Positions 27,021 through 34,875 of a stretch of DNA of 64,000 nucleotides are shown here, in pieces. Position 1 is the first letter of the stretch. Every line of letters starts with the position of its first letter. This DNA comes from Winogradskyella sp046545555 (GTDB lineage Bacteria > Bacteroidota > Bacteroidia > Flavobacteriales > Flavobacteriaceae): positions 248,001-312,000 of the forward strand of contig NZ_JBHZTH010000003.1 in the NCBI RefSeq assembly GCF_046545555.1. Direction: 5' to 3'. Both the position numbers and the translations under genes were made by a program. The notes under the pieces were generated by a model. It worked only from the letters and a program-made list of their open reading frames with translations, did no database searches and had not been told where the DNA came from.

Positions 27021-27041
27021 ATATTTATAACAACAACCAAA

Positions 27042-28256
27042 ATGAAAAAGCTATACTTTAATTACGTTGAATCTTTTAAAGATTTGTCTAAAGAAATTTG
27101 GTATCTCTCACTAATAAGTTTAGTGAACAGAGCTGGCACTATGGTGATTCCATTTCTTTCACTTTATTTAAAAAAAGATTTAGGGTTTTCTAATAATGAA
27201 ATCAGTTGGATTTTTGTTTTTTTCGGAATAGGGTCTGTTATTGGTTCTTGGTTAGGTGGTAAATTAACTGATATCATTGGATTTTATAAAGTTATGATTT
27301 TAAGTCTATTCCTTACTGGACTTAATTTTATAGTATTACAATATATGGCTTCATTTTGGGGATTTTGCATTGGTATCTTAGTAACAATGTCTATTGCAGA
27401 TAGTTTTAGACCTGCAGTTTTTGTTGCCATAAAAGCCTACAGCACATCAGATAATCAAACTAGATCAGTTGGATTATTAAGATTAGCAATTAATGCTGGT
27501 ATGGGAATTGGACCCACTTTAGCAGGTTTAATTATTGTTCTTAAAGGGTATAATATTATATTCTGGATTGATGGTATAACTTGTATTATAGCAATACTAT
27601 TATTTAGCTATTTGGTCAAAGACCCAAAAATAAAACCATCTGAAACGAGAGAATTACATCAAAATTTAGATAAAAATGTTGTGTACAAAGACACTTCATT
27701 TTGGATTCATTCTATAATATGTTTTTTATTCGGAATGGCATTTTTTCAACTTTTTACAACAATTCCGCTTTATTATAATGAGGTATTTCATCTTAACGAA
27801 TTTAAAATTGGAGTTATCTTGTTTTTGAATGTTGTAATTATTGTAGTTTTTGAAATGCCACTTATAAATTATTTAGAAAAACAGTTGATTCCTGTGACAA
27901 AACATATAATAATGTCTTGTCTATTATTAACCTTAAGTTTTTTAGTCATGTATCAAAATTTTTGGATAGGAATATTAATCATTAGTATAATACTAATGAC
28001 ATTGAGTGAAATGCTTGGTTTTCCATACACAAATAAATTTGCATTATCACGTGCAAAAGAAGGTTTAGAAGGCAGTTATATGGCCATGTATGCTATGTCA
28101 TTTTCTCTAGCGCATATTTTTAGTCCGAAAATTGGATTTAGTATCATAGATCTTTATGGCTATCAAGTTAATTGGCTAGTTACAGCTGGTTATGGTTTAT
28201 TGGGTTTTATACTATCTTATTGGTTATTTAATCGTGTAAAAAAAGAAAAATCATGA
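27042..28256 (+). CDS. MFS transporter
   Basis: A 404-residue inner-membrane permease with twelve predicted helices in two halves and a central basic loop (about residues 195-225). The early loop motif WLGGKLTDIIGFYKVM (about 66-82) is the classic MFS loop 2-3 signature, as in drug-exporter-type members. Its last four bases overlap the start of the VOC gene (ATGA), so it is translationally coupled with the downstream detoxification-type genes. Export of a small electrophile or drug is a guess. Confidence 0.9.
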   Translation: MKKLYFNYVESFKDLSKEIWYLSLISLVNRAGTMVIPFLSLYLKKDLGFSNNEISWIFVFFGIGSVIGSWLGGKLTDIIGFYKVMILSLFLTGLNFIVLQYMASFWGFCIGILVTMSIADSFRPAVFVAIKAYSTSDNQTRSVGLLRLAINAGMGIGPTLAGLIIVLKGYNIIFWIDGITCIIAILLFSYLVKDPKIKPSETRELHQNLDKNVVYKDTSFWIHSIICFLFGMAFFQLFTTIPLYYNEVFHLNEFKIGVILFLNVVIIVVFEMPLINYLEKQLIPVTKHIIMSCLLLTLSFLVMYQNFWIGILIISIILMTLSEMLGFPYTNKFALSRAKEGLEGSYMAMYAMSFSLAHIFSPKIGFSIIDLYGYQVNWLVTAGYGLLGFILSYWLFNRVKKEKS

Positions 28257-28630
28257 ATTTAAATCAAGTTACAATCTCATCCTTAGATGTTATAAAGTCA
28301 ACCGACTTTTATAAAACTTTAGGTCTAAAACTAATCGTAGATGCATTACCAAGGTATGTACGATTAGAATGTCCTAATGGAGAATCAACATTTTCCATTA
28401 GCAATGTTGATATCTTACCAGAAGGAAATAATATAAAATTATATTTTGAAGTTAATAATCTTTTTGAGACAGTTTCTAAACTCAAAAAAAAAGGTATTAC
28501 TTTTAATTCTGAAATTACCGAGCAGTCATGGAAATGGACTGATGTGCATTTAAATGATCCCGATGGGCACCAACTGATTATTTATCACGCAGGAAAAAAC
28601 AGAAAGAATCCGCCATGGAGAATTAACTAA
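28253..28630 (+). CDS. VOC family protein
   Basis: A 125-residue glyoxalase-fold protein. The two half-domains are visible: LNQVTISSLDVIKSTDFYKTLGLKLI and IKLYFEVNNLFETVSKLKKKGI, ending NDPDGHQLIIYHAG. The histidine expected at the FosB/fosfomycin-thiotransferase first metal site is not present (the strand reads NQVTIS), so FosB activity is not supported. It overlaps the MFS gene and precedes ypdA by 5 bases. Confidence 0.88.
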   Translation: MNLNQVTISSLDVIKSTDFYKTLGLKLIVDALPRYVRLECPNGESTFSISNVDILPEGNNIKLYFEVNNLFETVSKLKKKGITFNSEITEQSWKWTDVHLNDPDGHQLIIYHAGKNRKNPPWRIN

Positions 28631-28635
28631 ATGAA

Positions 28636-29613
28636 ATGACGAACCATTATAAAGACATTGTAATTATTGGTGCAGGGCCAATAGGAATTGCTTGTGCATT
28701 AGAATGTAAAAAAAGGAACTGGGATTATCTAGTTATTGAAAAAGGATCGTTAACAAATTCACTATTCAATTACCCATTAAATATGACCTTTTTCTCAACT
28801 TCTGAGAAACTAGAAGTTGATAGTATTCCTTTTATTAGTAACAATCCTAAACCTACTAGAAATGAGGCATTAGAATATTATAGACGAGTAACAACTTCAA
28901 ACCAGCTTCACATTAATTTGTATGAGGAAGTTAACAGTTTGCAAAAAATTAATGATCGATTTAAGCTCGTTACAGATAAGGCAACCTATTCTAGTAAAAA
29001 AGTAATAATTGCAACTGGTTTTTATGATATTCCAAAAGTTTTAAATGTACCTGGAGAGAAATTAAATAAGGTATCGCATTATTATAAAGAAGCACATCCC
29101 TACTCTTTGCAAAATACAGCTATTGTTGGAGCAAGTAATTCTGCTGTTGACGCAGCTTTAGATATTAATAGAAAAGGTGGAAATGTTACCATGATTATAC
29201 GAGGAAAGGCAGTTGGAGAACGTGTTAAATATTGGGTAAGACCAGATATTATAAATCGCATAAAGGAAGGAAGCATAAAAGCTTATTTTAATGCTAAAAT
29301 AAAAGAAATTAAACCTAAAGAGATTATTATAAAGACGCTTAGGGGAGATATTACAATTACAAATGATTATGTGATTGCCTTAACAGGTTATAAACCAAAT
29401 TTTGAATTTTTAAAACAAGCCGGAATCACTTTTTCTAATGACGACAAACGCATACCAAATTATAATTCTAGCACAATGGAGTCCTCTGTTGAAGGACTTT
29501 ATTTAGCCGGTGTAATTTGTGGTGGTATGGAAACCCATAAGTGGTTTATAGAAAATTCGCGAATTCATGCAATACAAATTGCAAATCATCTAGAAACCGA
29601 ACTAAAAAAATGA
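28636..29613 (+). CDS. ypdA: YpdA-family bacillithiol disulfide reductase
   Basis: A 325-residue FAD/NAD(P)H oxidoreductase. The FAD motif IVIIGAGPIGIACALE is at 9-24, the stretch NYPLNMTFFSTSEKLEVDSIPF is specific to YpdA, and the second nucleotide motif AIVGASNSAVDAALDINRKGG lies mid-protein; there is no CxxC redox pair. In Firmicutes YpdA reduces bacillithiol disulfide, and several Bacteroidetes make bacillithiol, so the same role is likely. A nearer ATG at 28631 gives only a two-codon frame, so ATG 28636 is used. The end overlaps the DJ-1 gene by 4 bases. Confidence 0.92.
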   Translation: MTNHYKDIVIIGAGPIGIACALECKKRNWDYLVIEKGSLTNSLFNYPLNMTFFSTSEKLEVDSIPFISNNPKPTRNEALEYYRRVTTSNQLHINLYEEVNSLQKINDRFKLVTDKATYSSKKVIIATGFYDIPKVLNVPGEKLNKVSHYYKEAHPYSLQNTAIVGASNSAVDAALDINRKGGNVTMIIRGKAVGERVKYWVRPDIINRIKEGSIKAYFNAKIKEIKPKEIIIKTLRGDITITNDYVIALTGYKPNFEFLKQAGITFSNDDKRIPNYNSSTMESSVEGLYLAGVICGGMETHKWFIENSRIHAIQIANHLETELKK

Positions 29614-30359
29614 GATATTCAATTCTATTAATCGTGCTAATGCTCATCCTGGGTTGTAAAGATTCAAAAAATAATCAACCTCTCCAGGAGCAAGGAGGTG
29701 AACGCAACATAAAAGAGATTCCAATATTAGAGCCCAATCGCTATAATGTTGCATTTTTAATCATGGACGGTACGTATAATACAGAACTTACTGCACCATT
29801 TGACATCTTTCAGCATACCATTTTTAGAGATAGCATTAAAGCGATGAATGTATTTACAGTTGCAAATACAGATGACCCAATTACAACATTTGAAGGTATG
29901 CGTGTATTACCAGATTTTAATTATGTGACAGGTTCACTGCCTAAAATTGATATTCTCGTCGTGCCTAGTGCTGAACATCATTTAGATACCGATTTAGAAG
30001 ATGAAGTAATGCTAGACTTTGTTAGAAAAACAGACAAAAAAGCACAGTTTATAACATCGCATTGCGATGGGGCTTTTGTCCTTGCTAAAGCTGGACTATT
30101 AGATAATGTAGTTTCAACAACTTTTCCGAGTGATATTGATAAAATGCGAGACATGTTTCCAAGTCTTGATATTAGAAAAAATGTACTCTTTGTACATGAT
30201 AATAAATATATTACCTCTGCAGGTGGTGCTAAATCCTTTGAAGCTGCTCTTTATTTAAGTGAGTATTTGTATGGTAAAGACATTGCTAAATCTTTAGCCG
30301 GTGGCTTAGTTATTGATTGGGAATTAGAAAAGGTACCACATTTAATAATAAAACACTAA
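29610..30359 (+). CDS. DJ-1/PfpI-family lipoprotein
   Basis: A 249-residue lipoprotein (lipobox ILGC at about 14-17) with a DJ-1/PfpI domain at about 45-240. The nucleophile elbow is TSHCDGAFVLAKAGLL, whose Cys lies between His and Asp, and DGTYNTELTAPFDIFQH marks the first half as in amidase/chaperone-like family members. The start is the ATG at 29610 overlapping the ypdA stop (ATGA). Export of this fold is notable; members detoxify glyoxals or act as amidases, and which applies is unknown. Confidence 0.9.
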   Translation: MRYSILLIVLMLILGCKDSKNNQPLQEQGGERNIKEIPILEPNRYNVAFLIMDGTYNTELTAPFDIFQHTIFRDSIKAMNVFTVANTDDPITTFEGMRVLPDFNYVTGSLPKIDILVVPSAEHHLDTDLEDEVMLDFVRKTDKKAQFITSHCDGAFVLAKAGLLDNVVSTTFPSDIDKMRDMFPSLDIRKNVLFVHDNKYITSAGGAKSFEAALYLSEYLYGKDIAKSLAGGLVIDWELEKVPHLIIKH

Positions 30360-30369
30360 GCATCATTTT

Positions 30370-30972
30370 ATGAGATTAACCTTTCTTTCCCTACTCACCT
30401 TAATATTTTTTACATCATGTGGTGCTAATAAAAATAGTATACCTGAAAATGATTTAAATAACAACATAAATAATAAGTATAATAAACAATATAGAAATTC
30501 TGTTGACGGTAGATTCGGTAAAATGGGTAGCGCAACTTTAGGTCAATTTTACGAAGCTCTAGGGCAAAATCTTAATATAAATATTGATACTTCTAAAACT
30601 ATTCTTATTAACTATCTGCAAAAAGGAGATAATTGCATCGTAAGGTCGGGAGATGAAAAATATGAAAAAAACGTCCTAAAAACGTACAAAAATATGTCTG
30701 ATAGAATATCTAAAATCTATGATACCAAAAACATTTTAGTACTTACAAAAAATTCCTACTTCTCTAAGTATGCCGAAGATAATACCGATTGGTTGGAAGA
30801 TAATAATTTTATAAAAAATAATATTTTCACCTCTAATAAAAACTGCTCCGGTTTTTTTATACTAAGAACAGACGGTAAATTTTACAAATACTACGGAGAA
30901 GATTATTTTTCAATTGTAAAAAAACTATTGAGTGCAAAAGAATGGGATTATCCTGATAAAGTATTAGAATAA
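30370..30972 (+). CDS. Hypothetical lipoprotein
   Basis: A 200-residue lipoprotein (signal ending TSC at residue 17) with an Asn-rich linker (about 25-45). The remainder mixes helix and strand (TILINYLQKGDNC, KNILVLTKNSYFSKYAED, GFFILRTDGKFYKYYGED) and looks like a redox-protein-sized alpha/beta fold, but I cannot assign a family. It follows the DJ-1 gene by 10 bases and is the last gene of the operon. Confidence 0.75.
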   Translation: MRLTFLSLLTLIFFTSCGANKNSIPENDLNNNINNKYNKQYRNSVDGRFGKMGSATLGQFYEALGQNLNINIDTSKTILINYLQKGDNCIVRSGDEKYEKNVLKTYKNMSDRISKIYDTKNILVLTKNSYFSKYAEDNTDWLEDNNFIKNNIFTSNKNCSGFFILRTDGKFYKYYGEDYFSIVKKLLSAKEWDYPDKVLE

Positions 30973-30977
30973 ACACC

Positions 30978-31415
30978 CTATTTTAGAGGCTTTACTTCAC
31001 TATGTTTAATAACATGAGATAAGACGATCTGAGTCTTAGTTTCACCATAAATTATGAGTTGGTCAATAAAAGATTCGAGATGTTTTTGATTTTTTAAAAC
31101 TACTTCCATAACTATATTTTCATTTCCAGTAATTCTATAGCAATTTAGAACTTCATCATAAGTTTTTACTTTTTCTAAGAAAGGTTTTAGCATTCCCATA
31201 AAAGCGCGGAGTGTGATTAACGCCTTTAATTGATAACCCAACTCAAATGGTGAAACAAAGGTCGTATAACCTTCTATTACTTCAGCATCTTCCATCTTCT
31301 TAATACGCTCACTAACAGCAGGAGAGCTAACGCCAACACGTCTTGCAATCTCTGCATTAGACATACGAGCGTTCAGCTGAAGACACTTTAATATCTTCCA
31401 ATTGAGACCATCCAT
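30978..31415 (-). CDS. Lrp/AsnC-family transcriptional regulator
   Basis: A 145-residue regulator. The N-terminal winged helix-turn-helix (LDWKILKCLQLNARMSNAEIARRVGVSSPAVSERIKKME-like, about 3-45) and the C-terminal RAM ligand-binding domain (ALITLRAFMGMLKPFLEKVK ... ENIVMEVVLKNQKHLESFID) are intact. Regulators of this family respond to amino acids. It is convergent with the ypdA operon and has a -7 box TATATTTG at 31459-31466. Confidence 0.94.
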   Translation of the reverse strand: MDGLNWKILKCLQLNARMSNAEIARRVGVSSPAVSERIKKMEDAEVIEGYTTFVSPFELGYQLKALITLRAFMGMLKPFLEKVKTYDEVLNCYRITGNENIVMEVVLKNQKHLESFIDQLIIYGETKTQIVLSHVIKHSEVKPLK

Positions 31416-31458
31416 ATATTTTTAAAGTTTTTAGTAAAAATTAACACTTATATTAAAG

Positions 31459-31466
31459 CAAATATA
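31459..31466 (-). promoter_or_regulatory. -7 box of the Lrp-type gene
   Basis: TATATTTG on the minus strand (plus CAAATATA), 44 bases before the ATG at 31415; a full TAnnTTTG match. Confidence 0.55.
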
Positions 31467-31535
31467 GCTTTTTACTTTAATATTTAAATTTAAATATCCA
31501 ACTAACTCCGTAAATTCGTGTGATTGCTATAAAAA

Positions 31536-31931
31536 ATGAATTATAATTTACCATCACATTTATCTGATTTGCCTATCTATAAAAAGGCTATGGAGATTAT
31601 TATAATCTCGAGGGATATCTCAACTTATTTAAATTATGATTTGTCCTATTTAAACGCTGATGGGTCAGAAGATACATCCATTTACTTTACAGGCGATATA
31701 GTGCAACAATCAACAAGTTTAGCTCCTGAGATTTTAAACGCAGAGCGCGAACGTTTTTCGGATAAAAAGCATAAGCATCTCGAAAGTTTAGAATTATTAA
31801 CCGATCGGTTATATAAAAACTGTAAGCGTTTAGAGCACTCAAACAGTAACGGCAGGGATTATCTCCCTATGCTCCGTTATGAATTAAGAAAGTTTAGAAA
31901 ACTGCAACGCAGCTGGATGATGACTTTATAA
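31536..31931 (+). CDS. Hypothetical helical protein
   Basis: A 131-residue cytoplasmic protein, predicted to be mostly helical (KAMEIIIISRDISTYL; HKHLESLELLTDRLYKNCKRLEH; MLRYELRKFRKLQRSW). The heptad-like pattern suggests a four-helix bundle, in shape similar to S23/avd-like proteins, but I see no diagnostic motif. Diverges from the Lrp-type gene. Confidence 0.7.
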   Translation: MNYNLPSHLSDLPIYKKAMEIIIISRDISTYLNYDLSYLNADGSEDTSIYFTGDIVQQSTSLAPEILNAERERFSDKKHKHLESLELLTDRLYKNCKRLEHSNSNGRDYLPMLRYELRKFRKLQRSWMMTL

Positions 31932-31944
31932 TTTTAACACATTT

Positions 31945-32556
31945 CTATTCCTTTACAAAATGGGCGTTGCTCATAAATGAATTCTCGTAATTTTTTATTT
32001 TGGAATTAATGTCTTCCGCAATAATTACAAACTGACATTTACTAATACTTTCTGATAATCTTAGGACATGATTATAAGCATTATTTCTCCCTAAATAATC
32101 TGCATCTTCTATAGCAAATAATTGTACTTCACCTAGATGTATACCATTTAAAAAATAGAGCTTACTTAATCGTGCCGGAGTGGCTATAACAATATCTTGT
32201 CCGGGATAAATCTCAGTTTTTTGCTTTTCTATATCATATTCATCATATAACGTATAAATTCGCAAATCTGTATTCTTAATAAATTTTTCAAATTCTTCTT
32301 TTAATGCTATCGCATCAGTTTTGTCTTTTACAACAATAATTGCCCTTGGAGAATCTTCGAAAGCAGCAGCCTTTAATTTATGTATTGTAGCTATAATAAG
32401 TGCAGTTGTTTTTCCACTTCCTCTTGGTGCAATGACATAAGCATTTGCACCCCCTTTTAATGTTGGGAGTAGCTTCTTTTGAAACCCATTTGAGTTTTCG
32501 AAACCTAAATGTCCTAAGGATTCTTTTAATAAAGGATGTAACTTTTTAAATGACAT
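31945..32556 (-). CDS. Degenerate single-domain DEAD-box-like protein
   Basis: A 203-residue protein corresponding only to the first RecA-like domain of a DEAD-box helicase. Q-motif (GFQKKLLP), motif I (APRGSGKTTALI) and motif Ib (ATPARLSKL) are good; motif II reads EDAD instead of DEAD and motif III (SAT) is not found. The second helicase domain is absent, and there is no open frame downstream that could supply it. It may still bind ATP; unwinding by itself is unlikely. Could be an RNA-binding regulator or a decayed helicase that remains conserved. Confidence 0.85.
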   Translation of the reverse strand: MSFKKLHPLLKESLGHLGFENSNGFQKKLLPTLKGGANAYVIAPRGSGKTTALIIATIHKLKAAAFEDSPRAIIVVKDKTDAIALKEEFEKFIKNTDLRIYTLYDEYDIEKQKTEIYPGQDIVIATPARLSKLYFLNGIHLGEVQLFAIEDADYLGRNNAYNHVLRLSESISKCQFVIIAEDINSKIKNYENSFMSNAHFVKE

Positions 32557-32607
32557 AAAAATAATTATACTAATTATTAAGATTTCCCTGTAAAATCTTA
32601 CTCTTAC

Positions 32608-34638
32608 TTATAACAACAAACGTAAGCCACCATAAATATTTGCTCTTGCAGCAGGCTCAAAATAACGACCACCAAAAGCATTAATTCTAATATTATCATT
32701 GTAGGTTTCGTCTAATACATTATTAACTCCCAAAAATGGTACTAAAGTTAAGGTCTTTAATTTTATCGTTTGTTTTAGTCTTAAATTTAAAATTGTATAG
32801 GCCTGATCTTTTACCGAATTACTATCATTTACATACAAAGCGCCTACGTAACTGCCCTGTAATTGTACAAATAAACCTTTCTTAGAAGTGTATATTGAGT
32901 TTAAAGAGGCACGATGTTTTGGTATCGCAGGTAAAGTATTTCCATCAAATACACCATCGCTAGTCACGTAATCTTTATACCTAAAATCTGAATACGTGTA
33001 ACTTGTATTCACCTTAATATGCTCATTGAACTTATTAGTTATAGATAACTCTGCACCTTTTCTATTACTTCTGCCTGCATTTCTAAAAAAATTACTTCCG
33101 TCTTCTAACTCTAAAGGTACAATATCATTCTTTGTTTTAATGTAGAAAAACACCAACTCGGCCTGAGTTTTTTTATTATTCAATTTATATCCAATTTCAT
33201 AATTTGTGGCTTTTTGGGCTTCCAAACCTTCATTGAATCCGCCATTTGAAAATGGATTAGACGACAACTCGTTTAGGACTGGTGTTTCAAAACTTGTAGA
33301 TATATTTCCAAACAAATAATGGTTATCTAGTACATTATAATTTGCACCTAGAGAGATATTAAAAGCACTTAAATTAATACGTCCTGAATCGTCACCATTT
33401 TCTATAAAATTATCTTCTGCTTTTAATAGATTAGAGTCATAGCGCAATCCGCTACTCAATAAAAATTTATTAATTTCAAATTGGTCTAAAATATAAAAAC
33501 CAAAAGTATTAAAAATTTCATTTTGGTCTAAAGTTTTTTCACCTTGTATACTTTCGAGATTCCTAAACCGCTGTCTAAAATCGTTTTGAAATGCAACCTC
33601 ATAACCCACTTGTATTTTGTTAGTGTAACGTTCTTTTTTTGTACTGAAATCAATGTTGCTACCATGACCAAAATAGTTTCGATCTAAATCTATGACACCA
33701 CCAAACTCGAAAGGTAATTTTCCGTAAAAATCACGGGTCGCAAAAAATGCATAAGTATTAAATTTTGCCAACGTGCTAAATTTATAATTATAATTTGCGC
33801 CGATTTTAAATTGTTTAATACTTTCTTCTGTACCAAAATCGACATTACGTTGTCGTGCCTGTCTCCTGTTTTCGTTAACTGTATCTATAGCTATTCCACC
33901 AGGATCTTGTGCAAAAGGGCTATTAGTATAGTTTAGAACTAGATTAAGTTGAGAACGGTTAGAAAACGCATGAAAAATTCTAGCATTAAAGTTTGTATTC
34001 TCAAAACCAGAAAAATCTCTATAACCGCTAGTTTTTAGATGATTTGCTTGTAACAACAAATTGGTGTTTTCATTTTGTAATCCTGTTGCAAATTGATACT
34101 GTTGCATGCCATAATTTCCGCTTGTAATACCAAAATTGAGATAGTTCTCATTAACTGTATCTAAGGTGTTAATTGAGATCACTCCGCCTGAAGCATTACC
34201 ATATAACACCGACGATGGACCTCTAATGACTTCAATAGTTTTAATAGCACCAAGATTTAAATTATCTATTTGACCTTGTCCATCTGGTGTTGTTTCTGGT
34301 ATACCATCTACCATAATTTTGACACCTCTAATTCCAAAAGATGAACGTGCTCCAAAACCACGAATAGAAACACGTAGATCTTGAGAATAATTGCTTGCAT
34401 TTAGAGCAAATAGACCTGGTACATCAATTAAATAATCATTAAAACTGAGCTGTTGTCTACTATTTTGACTTAAAGTAAAATCCTTAACTGTAATCGATGC
34501 TGGTAATTTCTCTTTTATAGTTTCAATCCTAAAAGACTTTACGAGTACAGGATCTAGTTTTTCTATAATAGTATCTTGTTGCGCGTGAGTTGACACAATA
34601 AAGCCTGCAAATACAAAAAGGATATGTAGATATTTCAT
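32608..34638 (-). CDS. TonB-dependent outer-membrane receptor
   Basis: A 676-residue importer. Signal peptide about 1-19; plug domain about 40-150 with SVLYGNASGGVISINT and the preceding IETIKEKLPASITV; then a 22-stranded barrel ending YGGLRLLL. The C-terminal GVNNVLDETYNDNIRINAFGGRYFEPAARANIY is typical of receptors for iron complexes (FecA/PfeA/HutA-like), but the ligand is not shown. It has no CarboxypepD_reg extension and no SusD partner, so a glycan role is unlikely. Confidence 0.92.
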   Translation of the reverse strand: MKYLHILFVFAGFIVSTHAQQDTIIEKLDPVLVKSFRIETIKEKLPASITVKDFTLSQNSRQQLSFNDYLIDVPGLFALNASNYSQDLRVSIRGFGARSSFGIRGVKIMVDGIPETTPDGQGQIDNLNLGAIKTIEVIRGPSSVLYGNASGGVISINTLDTVNENYLNFGITSGNYGMQQYQFATGLQNENTNLLLQANHLKTSGYRDFSGFENTNFNARIFHAFSNRSQLNLVLNYTNSPFAQDPGGIAIDTVNENRRQARQRNVDFGTEESIKQFKIGANYNYKFSTLAKFNTYAFFATRDFYGKLPFEFGGVIDLDRNYFGHGSNIDFSTKKERYTNKIQVGYEVAFQNDFRQRFRNLESIQGEKTLDQNEIFNTFGFYILDQFEINKFLLSSGLRYDSNLLKAEDNFIENGDDSGRINLSAFNISLGANYNVLDNHYLFGNISTSFETPVLNELSSNPFSNGGFNEGLEAQKATNYEIGYKLNNKKTQAELVFFYIKTKNDIVPLELEDGSNFFRNAGRSNRKGAELSITNKFNEHIKVNTSYTYSDFRYKDYVTSDGVFDGNTLPAIPKHRASLNSIYTSKKGLFVQLQGSYVGALYVNDSNSVKDQAYTILNLRLKQTIKLKTLTLVPFLGVNNVLDETYNDNIRINAFGGRYFEPAARANIYGGLRLLL

Positions 34639-34875
34639 TGAAGACTTTAAAATTAAATCTAGATTGCGAAAATATTAATTTTAAAAGACTATTAACTATA
34701 AGTTAGTATAAGTAATCCTCAACATTTTTAAAAGCGCAACTTGCTTCTTTACTTATGCTTTAAAAATCCCAAATCAAAATCGAAATAAGCGATTCAATCG
34801 CTATTTATAAGATACTTCATCTAAACTCAGCATAAGGGATTCACTCACTTTTTCTAAAAAAAAGTGGTTCTCTGC

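Noticed and set aside
28253..28630. FosB-type fosfomycin resistance enzyme next to ypdA
   Set aside because: Bacillithiol context fits, but the first metal-binding histidine is missing in the N-terminal strand, so only a general VOC assignment is made.
34778..34806. Terminator after icmF
   Set aside because: AGCGAT/ATCGCT forms a hairpin, but there is no T-tract on the icmF strand; left unannotated.
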